A stretch of DNA of 64,000 nt from contig NW_025407829.1 of the NCBI RefSeq assembly GCF_003324165.1, positions 372,001-436,000 of the forward strand, in the 5' to 3' direction. Position numbers and translations under genes: made by a program. Positions within the stretch are counted from its first letter, which is position 1; each line of letters opens with the position of its first letter. The notes under the pieces are model-generated. The model ran no database searches. It was given only the letters and a program-made list of their open reading frames with translations, and had not been told where the DNA came from. Source of the stretch: Naegleria lovaniensis. Its lineage: Eukaryota; Heterolobosea; Eutetramitea; Acrasida; Naegleriidae. Shown in pieces: positions 53,916-64,000 of the stretch.

Positions 53916-54128
53916 AAAGGATTGTAACAAGATTCTTCACTCGATGTTGCTCATTACACAATTCGTGTTGCTGGTACATTTCATAAGACAGACCCAAGCA
54001 AACCTCTAAAAGACAGTGGCACATTTTGTAAAACAGGCTGTTCATCCAATGCAACTGCAGTTATTTTTAATCGGTTCGTGCACAAACTTGCACTCCTTCA
54101 AACACCAAGATGAGGAGTGAGCAATTTA

Positions 54129-55448
54129 ATGCAAACGCTTTCAACCATGATCATGAACACAACAGAAAACAATACATCAACAGCTCAAGTCCACTATTTT
54201 CTCGTTCCTTCAACAATGTCCTCTCCAATGGAACATCAAGAAGAAATTATTTCAACAACAACTGTTCAAGCAGCAACCAATGAAGGTTTCGATTACAGCA
54301 AATTAATAGACCAGTTTGGATCCGAACCCGTGCAACAAGATTTGATTGAGAGATTTGAAAAATTAACTGGTAAGAAAGCACATCCCTTCCTTAAACGAGG
54401 TATCTTCTTTTCTCATCGAGACTTACACAAATTACTAGATCATTATGAAAACGGAAAAATGTTCTATCTCTATACGGGACGAGGACCTTCGAGTGACTCG
54501 ATGCATTTGGGGCATTTAGTTCCTTTCATGTTTACCAAGTATTTGCAAGATGCATTTCAAGTACCTCTCGTCATTCAACTCACAGATGATGAAAAGCATT
54601 TAATGCAAGAGTTGGATTTTCAACAAGTCCGAAATATGATGATTGAAAATGTAAAGGATATCATTGCTTGTGGATTTGACATGAGAAAAACCTTTATATT
54701 TTCTAATTTTGATTACATGGGGTATTTGTACAAGACGGTTGTACAAATTGAAAAATGTGTCACAACCAGCCAAGTGAAAGGAGTGTTTGGATTCAATGAT
54801 TCAGACAACATTGGAAAGATGAGTTTTCCGGCCATTCAAGCAGCTCCTTCTTTTTACACATCGTTTCCACACATTTTCTCAGTCCAGCAAGATGCCTTTC
54901 AGAATTTAGAGTCGACAATGAAAGAAAACAATGGCAAGAATATGGACTCCATCATGTGCCTCATTCCTTGTGCCATTGATCAAGATCCATATTTTAGATT
55001 AACAAGGGATGTAGCTCCCAAGTTAGGTTTTCCCAAACCTGTGCTCGTTCATGGAAAATTCTTACCTTCGTTGCAAGGTGCCAAAACAAAAATGGCATCT
55101 TCAGATAAGAATTCGGCAATTTTCTTGACCGACTCAAATGCTGTCATTGCTTCCAAGGTTGCTGGCTCATTTAGTGGTGGTGGTGCTTCGAAAGAGCTTC
55201 ATGAAAAGTTTGGAGCAAACCTAAAAGTCGATGTTCCATTCAAATTGTTGGAATTCTTTTTAGAAGATGATCAACAGTTGGAGCAAGTGAGAGAAGAATA
55301 TTCAAAGGGTATCATGTTGACTTCTCAAATTAAGAAATTAGCATTTGAAGTGGTTAGCAAATTGGTAAAAGAGCATCAAGAACGAAGAGCCCGTATCACT
55401 GAAGAAGAGTTGAAGGAGTTCATGTCAGTTAGAAAGCTTGACTTTTAA
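54129..55448 (+). CDS. WARS: Tryptophanyl-tRNA synthetase, cytosolic type
   Basis: Single exon, about 440 residues from ATG 54129. Class I signatures are [20 protein letters not shown] (HIGH motif as HLGH) and KMASSDK (KMSKS motif). Eukaryotic/archaeal TrpRS features are the [13 protein letters not shown] and [20 protein letters not shown] blocks, which shape the Trp pocket, and the end region [20 protein letters not shown]. The N-terminal ~60 residues are a Thr/Asn-rich extension. The true start is not certain: an upstream out-of-frame ATG (54110) opens a 57-codon frame that overlaps, and a later ATG would still keep the core. It charges tRNA-Trp in the cytosol. Confidence 0.95.
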   Translation: MQTLSTMIMNTTENNTSTAQVHYFLVPSTMSSPMEHQEEIISTTTVQAATNEGFDYSKLIDQFGSEPVQQDLIERFEKLTGKKAHPFLKRGIFFSHRDLHKLLDHYENGKMFYLYTGRGPSSDSMHLGHLVPFMFTKYLQDAFQVPLVIQLTDDEKHLMQELDFQQVRNMMIENVKDIIACGFDMRKTFIFSNFDYMGYLYKTVVQIEKCVTTSQVKGVFGFNDSDNIGKMSFPAIQAAPSFYTSFPHIFSVQQDAFQNLESTMKENNGKNMDSIMCLIPCAIDQDPYFRLTRDVAPKLGFPKPVLVHGKFLPSLQGAKTKMASSDKNSAIFLTDSNAVIASKVAGSFSGGGASKELHEKFGANLKVDVPFKLLEFFLEDDQQLEQVREEYSKGIMLTSQIKKLAFEVVSKLVKEHQERRARITEEELKEFMSVRKLDF

Positions 55449-55559
55449 TAGAATGACAATGTTCCAAACGTTTGCACCCGAACAAGCATGATGCTCCAAT
55501 TAAAATTCTTGTATTTGACATTTTCAACAAATCGTTTGAAGTTTTTTGAAGGTGAAAAA

Positions 55560-58469
55560 ATGAAAACATCAGCAAAGCAACAACTTGCTGCTGTATTGCA
55601 GAATGATGAGTATTCATCATCATCCGAAGATGAAGAGACCACAATGGCTGACGATGATTATGTTTTAAACGAAGAGGAAAGCATTCCGCCTGAAAGTGTT
55701 TTAGACGGAGAACAATCAAAAAAGCATAATGTATGTTTTGTGTTTACTTCAACCATGTTGATGGAAAAGATCATTTTGGCTATTTTGATTTATTAATTTC
55801 CGATGACTTTTATGTGTACAATTTTTCGAATGAATATACAGATTGATTCGGATGAGGACGATTCAGATGATACAGACTCTGATGAAAATCAATACAATCC
55901 TCTTGCAAAAACAAATGCTAAAAAACAAAAAGTCAGCAGCTTTTTTCCAGCAGGAAGTTCCTCGGAAATGAATCAACAACAAGATGAAGAATCCGATGAG
56001 GAGTCTGAATTTTCTGAAGACTCTGATCATGACATGACCGCAGTGAAAGACTTGATTAAAAAAGCCTCTTCACCGTCAACATTGGGTCAAACCGTAGCAC
56101 ATGATGACGACGACGACGATATTCAATTAAGTGATTTAATTTCATCAACTCAACATGGAACCGATACAAGGTTAAATGCCGAAAAAACTCAGAAAGAATT
56201 GAAGAATATTGAAGAGTTGAAGAAAATTGACAAGCAATATAAAAAAGGAGCTGGACTATTCTATGCACTTGAAGATACAGAAATTCAAAATGAAGAGAGG
56301 AGAGCAGCTTTTGATATTGTAGATGAAGGAATGGAAAAGTGGCATTCCATCGTTGAAACAGTTGAAAATTCCAGGCATGTTCCTCTTATTTACAAACATT
56401 TGCGAGACAAAACAGAAAAAGAAAAAATTTTGGAAAAAGGAATCAAAGGAAGTGGTGTATTCGATGATACCTCAGAGATTGAATTGATAAAATCATTTGA
56501 AGCCACCAAAAAACAGTTATCTAACATGGATAAAGAGTCTCTAGTTGCAAGACACAAGGAAATTTTGGAAAAGAGGATAGAGATGGAAAAACAAGCAAAA
56601 AAGAACAAATGGCTCAAGAATATTAAGAGCAAAACCTATAGAAAAATTTTAAAAAAGCAAAAAGAAAAACAACAAGAATTGTTAGAAGAAGAGCAAATGA
56701 AGAACATGGATGAGGAAGAATTAAAGCAGAAAATTTTAAAGAGAGAACGAGAAATGATCACCGAGAGATTAACTATGAGACATAAAAATACATCCAAGTG
56801 GGTGAGGCATGCCATGAAGCATCAAGTTCACAATACTGGACTTAGAGAAGCTATTTCTGAGCAATTGAAGGTTCATTCTGACCTTGTTAAAAAGCAAACA
56901 AAGAAAGAAAATGAAGATGATAGTGATGCTGAAGACGAAATGGTTGAACAATTGTTCCAAAAGGATAAACAATCTAATCCATTTGAGACAATGAGACAGG
57001 TTGTCACTGAGGAAGAAGGAGAAAAGACAGGTCTTTATGGAATGAAATTTATGAAAAAAGCAAATGAAAAAAGGAAACAAGAGCAATTAGACTTAATTAA
57101 TCAAATGGAAAAGGATGTTGGTGATCACATTGGCATTTCTTCAGCTCAAGAAGAAGAACAACCCTCAGGACGAATGCAATTTGAAAAAGACAATAAGAAA
57201 ACCAACTCTCGGACTGTGCAAGAAGACATGGACTCTTCTGACGACGAAAATATAGAGACAAAATTTGATAAGAATACCATCGTAATTCCAAAGACAACTG
57301 TAAAAGTTTCCTCACAGACTCTTAACGAAAAGACTGGCATTGAAAAAAAAACAGCAAGCACTACAACACAACCACATCCTTCAAGTGGTAGTGAGAATTC
57401 TGTACTCAATACAACCAAGATCATGTCTAAATCCTTTGGATCTGTATCAGAACCATCGAATGACGCGTCAGACAAGCAAGTAACAGTGACGAGTATCTCA
57501 ATGAAAAGAAAACGTACAACCAAAGAAAACCCATGGCTGAATAAGGGAGGAAAGACAAAAAGTAGAGACAGTGATACGATAGAAGATGAAATCTCTAAAA
57601 AGAAGAAGAAAATGAATAAGGATGTTGCATCAAAGATTTTGATTAGCACTGATGAATCAAAATTAGGTATTGAAACCAATGATACTTTGATTCAGGAAGA
57701 TGCACATGTTGAATCTACAACAAATGTAACCAAGTCAAGTAAAAAGAATAGAGAACAATTGGAATTTGAAAAGAAGGTTAAGCAAGAAGCATTCGCAGGT
57801 GATGATTTGGAACTTCAATTTGCTGAAGATAAGGAAAAAGCCATTAACGAAGAAATTGACATGCCTGATTTTTCAACAACATTTAAGCCTGGTTGGGGAT
57901 CATGGGCTGGTTTTGGACGTGAAGAACAAGTTAAAAAAGATTTGGAAAAGAAACAACGACAAATTGCAAGAATTCAAAAGAAAATTAGAGACGAACAGAT
58001 TGAACAACGTACCGATAATCAAATTAATCATGTAATTATTAGAGAGACAGCGAAGGTTCCAGACAAATTCCTCATTCCGGTGTCCAATCAAATTGAAGCT
58101 GCTGTTGTTGATAGCGCCTTTGCTCATCCTTTGGGTCTCGAGTGGAATACTTTGAAAGGACACAAGACACAAATTGCACCTCGTGTTAATTTACAAAGTG
58201 GACATATTGTTAAGGCTCTGGACTATGAGACTATGCAAATTAAGAGCACCAAAGCAAATACTCAAGATCCTCTACTCGACGTGAAAAAAGCTGCCAAACT
58301 AGAATCTGCTAAGGAACAACGATATCAAAAGATTAAGGAACGACTAAAGGACGATTATGAAACGGTTAAATCTAAACGACAGGAAGACAGAGAAAAAGCG
58401 GACAAAGAAAAAGAAGAAAGCAGAAAACGTTATATGGCAAGATGGGAAAAGGATTCTGACGAGGAATAA
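55560..58469 (+). CDS. UTP14: UTP14, U3 small-subunit processome protein
   Basis: Two exons, 55560-55730 and 55842-58469 (111-bp intron), 932 residues; two further in-frame ATGs at 55488/55491 could extend it. Acidic stretches lead to the conserved centre: VPLIYKHLRDKTEK, then NKWLKNIKSKTYRKILKKQK, the family's KxIKSKxYRK block, then TMRHKNTSKWVRHAMKH. Later come ENPWLNKGG (NPWL motif), FAGDDLELQFAEDKEKAI and the hallmark FKPGWGSWAGFG, followed by the C-terminal domain with KVPDKFLIPVSNQIEAAV. UTP14 activates the DHR1 helicase that removes U3 snoRNA from pre-18S rRNA in the nucleolus. The gene looks complete. Confidence 0.94.
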
Positions 58470-58752
58470 AGATTGGTTGTCTTTGCAGGTGATCAGATAA
58501 CTGTAAATGATGACTTTGGTGTATTTCTCTGCGTCCTTAGTTTCAGGTTGAATGGTGTTGAGAGTACGTGGCCAGGAACGAACGGCCAATCTTGGCTCCT
58601 GCACTACAACTAGGCACAAAGTCCACGTTCAAAATTGTTTGCAAATCTATTTGATTTTTGCAATTTTTCAAGAAACAAAAAATAGCACAACCTCTTTGCG
58701 TTGGTAGAGGACCTAACCACTGGTATTGAAATAATTCGAACAGCTTTTAAAC

Positions 58753-59265
58753 ATGAGACCCGACACATCACTGAGCCTTTCAAACGTTATCAACTCCAAT
58801 GAAAGGAAAGCCAACAACATTTCGAATCAAAACAACAACCACATCGATATGCCCGATCATCAATCTCAAGGAAGCAACAGCAGAAATAGTTCCTACCAGC
58901 ACTCGAACTCCATCTCCTCCACACACATACCAATCTATCAACCACTCAGTCAAGAAATACAATCCAATCGATCGATATCAACAAATGAAACTATTCTTTC
59001 GGATCAACATTCTCAAGAACAACAAAATCTCTTAATCGAAATTGGTGGTTTGAAATCCTTGATGAAACCTTCTCTAAAGAAGAAAAGGGATGAAGAGAGC
59101 ACAAACCAACTCATCATCGATGATGATTTGGAGGAAATTGCATTCCCGAACTGTGTTCACCTTAAGAAGAGTCCCGAAAAGAAAATATCGAAACGAACTT
59201 TGGTGGAGCATTTGCACAGCAAAAATCGAAAGAAAAATGTAAAGAGGAAGAAGAAGAAGGATTGA
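58753..59265 (+). CDS. Hypothetical basic protein (170 aa)
   Basis: Single exon. The first 90 residues are Asn/Ser/Gln-rich; residues ~92-135 look more ordered (NLLIEIGGLKSLMKPSLKKK ... LIIDDDLEEIAFPNCVHLKK), and the end is strongly basic (KNRKKNVKRKKKKD), a probable nuclear or nucleolar signal. No family is recognised. The 283 bp before it, after UTP14, hold no supported gene. 197 bp separate its stop from the next gene on the same strand. Confidence 0.6.
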   Translation: MRPDTSLSLSNVINSNERKANNISNQNNNHIDMPDHQSQGSNSRNSSYQHSNSISSTHIPIYQPLSQEIQSNRSISTNETILSDQHSQEQQNLLIEIGGLKSLMKPSLKKKRDEESTNQLIIDDDLEEIAFPNCVHLKKSPEKKISKRTLVEHLHSKNRKKNVKRKKKKD

Positions 59266-59462
59266 GCTGGCATGGAGCAGTTGAGAGGACATTACGGAAC
59301 AGGTACGTGAATGAGAATGATTGAAATTTTCATGTACGGAAAAAGAGATCGTGAGAGTGTTGCAACTCCGAAAATTATTATTGGCCAATTATTCTCACAT
59401 TTTCAAAGAAAACAAATACTTTCATTCCTTCTCGAGGGTGATGCATTTTGAAAATTGGTGAG

Positions 59463-62400
59463 ATGACAAGAAGATCATGTACAAAAACCGAGCAAATAAT
59501 AACAACAGCAACAGTGAATGCCACATTGATCTTGTTATTCATCACGCTTGTACAATGGATTCCGTTCGTTAAAATGTCGTCGGCACAACAACAACTCAGT
59601 TTCACACCTCACTATCAAATCACAACAGGTATGTAGATCATGACTATGGAACAGTTTGATCATTGTGTGTAGTCGTTGGTAATGGAGAAAGTAATTTTGC
59701 TGGAGATGGCTCGAGCTCCCTATTGGCAAGTTTAAATACTCCAAGAGACTTGTTCCTTCAAGAAACTGCACCGAACACGCATATGTTGTATATTGCAGAT
59801 ACCAACAATTATGTTATACGAACAGCCATTGTGAATTCGACCATTGAAACAATCGCTGGTATTGGAAGATCGGACGGGTTTTCGGGCGATGGATCATTGG
59901 CGACCAATGCCAAGCTCAAATCTCCAACTTCTGTAACAGTATTCAAAGGTGATGTGTACATTTGTGATTCACTGAATAATAGAATTAGAAAAGTATCGTC
60001 CTCGACTGGATTTATTTCTACCATCGCTGGTAATGGTGTGAAGGCCTCCACTGGTGATGGATTGCAAGCTCGATTAGCAAGTCTAAGTCTTCCAAAATAT
60101 ATTTTCTTTAATGCTGCTGGCGATTTGTTTATTTCAGAATATGAATCAGATAACATTCGAAAAGTACATGGAACGACAGGTGTGATTAGTACCATTAACA
60201 AGGATACTTTTGACAAACCACAAGGAATGTATATCACTTCCAATAATGATATCTATGTTGCAGATAGTGGAAATCATCGAATTAGAAAAATTCTTCCCAA
60301 TGGAAATGTTGTGAATATTGCAGGAAATTCGAAAAGGTAGGATTGGTAATTTTTAACATAAGGGTGAATTAATTTTCATGTACCTTCTCTTGAATAGTGG
60401 ATACTCTGGGGATGGACTTGTAGCAACGTCTTCCAGTCTAAATACCCCACGAGGAGTTTTTGTAAGCTCACTTGGGGAAGTATTTATTGCAGATACAGCC
60501 AACAATAGAATTAGGAAAGTTACAAACAATGGATTCCTTGTGAACATTGTTGGAAATGGAAATCAAGGTTGGTTTCAAGATTGTATTGCAATGAATATTC
60601 TAATGATATCGAAATATTTTCATTTAGGAAAATCAATGGATGGCCCTGTGACATCTAATTTTATGATTGCTCAACCCGAGGCAGTAATCGTTGCTTCAAA
60701 TGGAGATGTTTATTTTACAGATACAAACAACCACCTTGTAAGACGAATTTCCTGCCAAGACGGTTATGTTGGAAGTCAATGTGAAATACCCATTTGCTTC
60801 AATGTTTTAGGAAATGATACCATGAATGTTTGTAATGGACAAGGACTTTGTAACTCTCCTGACCAATGTGAATGCAATGGAAATTACACAGGACGTACTT
60901 GCAATATTAGTGTGTGTTATGGAATTGCTTCAAATGTCGATTCTGTATGCAATGGGCATGGGCTTTGTGTAGCTCCTAACCAGTGTAGGTGCAATGAAAA
61001 TTATATTGGACCAAATTGCTCGACTCCAATATGTTTCGGCAAGTCCATACTAGGTTCATCATTACCATGCAGTGGTCATGGTGCTTGTAACTTTCCAAAT
61101 GAGTGTACTTGCTCATCTAATTTTGTTGGAAGAGAATGTGAATATCCTATTTGCTATGGCTTTCCATCCAATGACACGGTCAAAAGTTGCAGTGGAAATG
61201 GTGTATGCGTTGATTTCAATAATTGTTCATGTTTGGAACAGAAATATTCAGGCCCTAACTGTGAGATTCCTATTTGTTTTGGACAAATGAAAGAGAATGC
61301 TTGTTCTCGACATGGTACTTGTATCAAACCTAATGTTTGTGAGTGTGAAAATTCTTATACTGGATTGAGCTGTGAGATACCCATTTGCTTTGGCCTTCCT
61401 CAAAATCATTCTCAGGCCTGTGGAGGAAATGGTTTTTGTTCAAAGAAAGACACTTGTTCGTGTCATGAGGGTTACAAGGGCGAACAATGTAAAACTGCAA
61501 TATGTAATGGATATGGAGCTGATGACACCAAGCGAGTGTGTAATGGCTTGGGAGTGTGTATCGCTCCTAATTTGTGTCAATGTACAACAGGGTTCGCAGG
61601 TAGGTCATTTATTTTGACTCCAATTAATCAAATACTGATCCATGTACAATATTCGTAGGTAATAACTGTGAGACATCTATTCAACTTGTCATAATTTTAG
61701 CAGCAGTGCTTGGTCCCATTTTGCTTGTCATTGTCTGTGCACTGATTGTTGTTCTTTTCATATCAGCAACCATGGCTAGAAGATTATTAAACAAGCGAAG
61801 GGCAGAAAGAGAATATGCAAAAAAGTTGTTAGAAGGAGAAATTGCCCTTACAGACTCATTGATTGACTTTGAAAATTATAGACCATCAGAGTCGTATATC
61901 ATTCCAATCGAAGATGTAAAATTGATTGCTCAACTTGGTGAAGGTTCATATGCCAAAGTATTTAGAGGTATTTGGAACAAGACGCCAGTTGCAGTTAAAG
62001 TAATTACTCTTGATATATTAGAAACGGACGAAGAAGATTTTAAAAAAGAAGTTCGAGTCATGAATTCACTTTCTCATCCCAACATCGTTGCGTTTTATGG
62101 CTTGAGCATGTGTGAAAGAGAACGGAGATTAATTGTTGAGCTTGTTGATGGAGGAAACTTACAAAATTTCATTTATAATTTGAAAATTGGAAATATGAAG
62201 GCCAATTTTGGAAGGAAAATTAAGATTTTACTGGATGTTGCTAATGGATTAACTTACTTGCACCAAAGAAATCCTGCTGTGGTACATAGGTGAGTTTTAG
62301 AATGATATTGTATTGGTTCATTGATGTTTTTCAGAGACTTAAAGCCTGCAAATATTTTAATGATGACAAGCTCGAGCGGTTGCTGTAAGATTTGCGACTT

Positions 62401-63231
62401 TGGGCTTTCAAAATTTGGCCAATTAAGCTTGGGTACTGTAAGAATAGGGACATTCTTTTATATGGCAGTAAGTACATTTCGGATCCAATGAATATGAATT
62501 TCTGGCGTGTCATTTATTTCTACATGTGCATTTCGAATTGGTCAATTAGCCAGTAAGTTTTTTCAACCATACTTCTTAATAACTGTTATTCACAATATCA
62601 TTAGGAAATTATTGCACCAAAATCTAACGCGATAAATATGAAAATTCCAACCGTTTCTCGCCATTCATCTCCAACAACGGAAGCTGTTTTCACAGAAAAT
62701 GAAGGTTTCCAATTAGACCAAGTGATTGACGAAGCTGCATTGTTTGAAGATGAAGCAATCTATGGCCCACCTGTTGACATTTATTCATTGGTATTATATT
62801 TTGGGAATTATTTTTTGAAGAGAGCCCTTACGAATTTAAAAACAAAGACAAGCTGTGTCTCTACAGGAATCCAGAATTTAACAAACTTCATGCATGTCCA
62901 ACTCACAAAATTATTAACATGATTTCGTGTGGTCTGAGACCACTAATTCCGTTCAAGTCAGAGCGTGAATGTTGTGAATGGTTGCAATTATATTATGGAG
63001 CAGATTTAAACTTTAAGGACTTGTTTCCATTTGTTATTCGCTATTTACAATTAATGAAGATGTGTTGGAAACAAAATCCAGATGAAAGACCTTCTGCCTC
63101 GCAAGGTATGTAATCAACATGTTTGGTGGAAAAACAAATATTGATTTGGGTTGAATTTAACAACAACAATAGTTGCAAAGACTCTTAACCAAATTTTAGA
63201 AGATTATGAAAATTGTGTAAATATGAGGTGA
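59463..63231 (+). CDS. NHL-EGF-transmembrane receptor kinase (TKL/Tyr-kinase-like), with one frameshift
   Basis: Nine exons: 59463-59628, 59673-60336, 60398-60567, 60628-61599, 61659-62289, 62335-62467, 62550-62552 (3 nt), 62605-63105, 63173-63231. A signal helix (ATLILLFITLVQWIPFV) precedes about six NHL repeats (IADTNNYVIR, ICDSLNNRIRKV, VADSGNHRIRKI, IADTANNRIRKV, FTDTNNHLVRRI). About seven EGF-like repeats follow (pattern CNGQGLC...CECNGNYTGRTC), then a TM helix (VLGPILLVIVCALIVVLFIS) and a kinase with LGEGSYAKVFRGIW, VAVKVI, HRDLKPANIL, CDFGLS, APE and DERPSA. The 3-nt exon CCA supplies the Pro of APE. At 62790 one base is missing relative to YSLGIIFWEL, and all downstream phases agree with the shifted frame. 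It is either a recent inactivation or a base-call error. Confidence 0.85.
62550..62552 (+). other. Predicted 3-nt micro-exon (CCA, Pro of APE)
   Basis: It lies between ...GTCAATTAG and GTAAGTTTT, so it has a good acceptor and donor of its own. The exon before ends YMA (62467) and the exon after begins GAA ATT ATT GCA (62605). Splicing without it yields YMAEIIA, lacking a near-invariant kinase Pro; with it, YMAPEIIA. Confidence 0.65.
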
Positions 63232-63566
63232 AAATCTCGTGGTTATTCAAATTATCAATCTGCTCTTTGCTATTTATTTTGAGTCACAAGGTATTGATTG
63301 AAATACTGACTCATGCAGTTTGTTGTGTCAGCTTCTTTCTTTTGGACACGCGTCGTTGTAAAGGGTTTGAATGAACAACAACAATCGTTTCAGAAAAAAA
63401 TCGCAAAGCTAGCCAGAGGCCTTTTTTATTGTTTTGTAGATTTGATTGCATCAAGGTCGTCCTCTTCATCGGTATTACTGTACAATAACCGTATCGAATC
63501 ATCATCTCACAATAGTGTCTTTTGTGAATATTCTCATCATTTCCCGATACCTATAAACTCTTCATC
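63232..63566. other. Intergenic region before the signal peptide peptidase gene
   Basis: 335 bp. Open frames at 63313-63606 (plus) and 63311-63505 (minus) lack an ATG in context or run into the next gene's start. Likely 3' UTR and promoter. Confidence 0.45.
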
Positions 63567-64000
63567 ATGGAAACAGAATTATTTACCAGCTACATTGCTC
63601 TGCTGATACATGCTGTAGTACCTATCATAATAGGTAGCAAACAATCTCTTTCATCTGGCCAAGTCGAATCTTTAGAAACAAAGGATGCCTTTATGTTTCC
63701 CGTGGTTGGATCGTGTGTCTTGTTCAGTTTATATTTATGTTTCAAATTCTTGAGCGAAGCTTGGATTAACTTTGTCATGAGTGCATACTTTACAATTTTG
63801 GGTATTGGAGCTATTGCAACAGCGTTACATCCATTGTTGAACGCCATTGTACCATATCATATGACCGATAAGAGCAAAGAAGGTGCTCAAAAGTATCGCT
63901 ACACCCTCCGTATTCCTGTTGTTGGTTGGACCTTTGAATTTTCGTTTGTTGACATTATTGGAACAATTATTGGAACTATTGCTGGTGGTATTTATATTTA
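63567..64000 (+). CDS. Signal peptide peptidase (presenilin-type protease), N-terminal part
   Basis: The frame runs open from ATG 63567 to the window edge (144 codons), so the gene is 3' partial. It matches the N-terminal third of signal peptide peptidase (HM13/SPP): a first helix (ELFTSYIALLIHAVVPIIIG SK), the ETKDAFMFPVVGSCVLFSLY block (human TSRDAARFPIIASCTLLGLY), LCFKFLSEAWINFVMSAYFT with ILGIGAIATAL (human KIFSQEYINLLLSMYFFVLG), then PLLNAIVPYHM and the loop to the next helix. The catalytic YD and GLGD motifs would lie beyond the window. SPP cleaves leftover signal peptides in the ER membrane. Confidence 0.9.
   Translation, partial: METELFTSYIALLIHAVVPIIIGSKQSLSSGQVESLETKDAFMFPVVGSCVLFSLYLCFKFLSEAWINFVMSAYFTILGIGAIATALHPLLNAIVPYHMTDKSKEGAQKYRYTLRIPVVGWTFEFSFVDIIGTIIGTIAGGIYI

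Noticed and set aside
58344-58619. Minus-strand frame downstream of UTP14 (91 codons)
   Set aside because: No ATG start; its 3' half is a mirror of the Lys/Glu-rich end of UTP14. The part outside UTP14 looks mildly protein-like, but no exon upstream could be found.
62791-62822. A 32-nt intron that would explain the frame change in the kinase
   Set aside because: It would be shorter than any other intron in the window and would delete the conserved GIIFWELFFEE core; a one-base change is simpler.
1-64000. CRISPR arrays, rRNA and tRNA genes
   Set aside because: No regularly spaced repeats, rRNA-like stretches or convincing cloverleafs were seen. Scattered GTTCGAA strings all fall inside coding sequence. 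A tRNAscan-SE run would be needed to exclude an unusual tRNA.

Overview
The window looks like nuclear DNA of a Naegleria-type heterolobosean amoeba. Genes are dense, AT-rich and mostly short of introns. Where introns occur they are short (46 to about 290 bp), open with GTAAGT-like donors and close with AG. Proteins carry long Ser/Thr/Asn/Gln runs. The gene set (villidin, a 7TM-RGS protein, NHL-EGF-receptor kinase, cyclase-homology protein, PIN-like carrier, MND1, cullin, SDR with zinc motif) is that of a free-living protist. The genus is an inference from gene style and not a sequence match.

Layout. 1-1937: 3' end of a METTL25-like methyltransferase, then a gene-poor stretch with a probable decayed gene. 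1938-6849 (minus): an alpha/beta hydrolase gene split by a 2,893-bp Tc1/mariner (DD34E) transposon at 3617-6509. The element has a TA target duplication, inverted ends and two divergent ORFs: a transposase and a 374-aa coiled-coil protein of unknown function. 7668-17285: a PEHE-like chromatin protein and villidin. 17353-20362 (minus): a five-exon PIF1 helicase with a C-terminal RNase-H1-type hybrid-binding domain. 20854-23948: a 7TM-RGS protein. 24102-25407 (minus): a cyclase-homology protein without the metal aspartates. 25668-32460: an Srs2/UvrD-like helicase convergent with a membrane-anchored coiled-coil protein. 32645-36693 (minus): a PB1-containing protein kinase. 37064-42248: a two-TM protein, a SIMPL protein and an unusual SDR in seven exons. 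42249-47738: an Asn/Ser-rich protein with a frame change, a PIN-like carrier and a small head-to-head gene. 47740-58469: MND1, a UBL-BAG cochaperone, cullin-3, an EEP hydrolase, TrpRS and UTP14. 58753-64000: a basic protein, an NHL-EGF-TM kinase and the start of signal peptide peptidase.

Most genes are unrelated housekeeping neighbours, not pathway clusters. Several pairs could share divergent promoters (PIF1/RGS, kinase/two-TM protein, small gene/MND1, cyclase-like/helicase). PIF1, the Srs2-like helicase, MND1 and the interrupted hydrolase with its transposon make this an interesting stretch for genome maintenance.

The main surprises are these. (1) The two-gene mariner element is cleanly placed inside a host ORF, which reads through in frame when the element and one TA are removed. 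(2) A 3-nt exon appears to encode the Pro of the kinase APE motif in the NHL-EGF kinase, and the same gene has a one-base frameshift. (3) PIF1 is fused to a hybrid-binding domain. (4) A 22-nt exon carries the Walker A core of the UvrD-like helicase. All exon joins below were checked by phase arithmetic from the sequence and by recovery of family motifs. None was tested against RNA.
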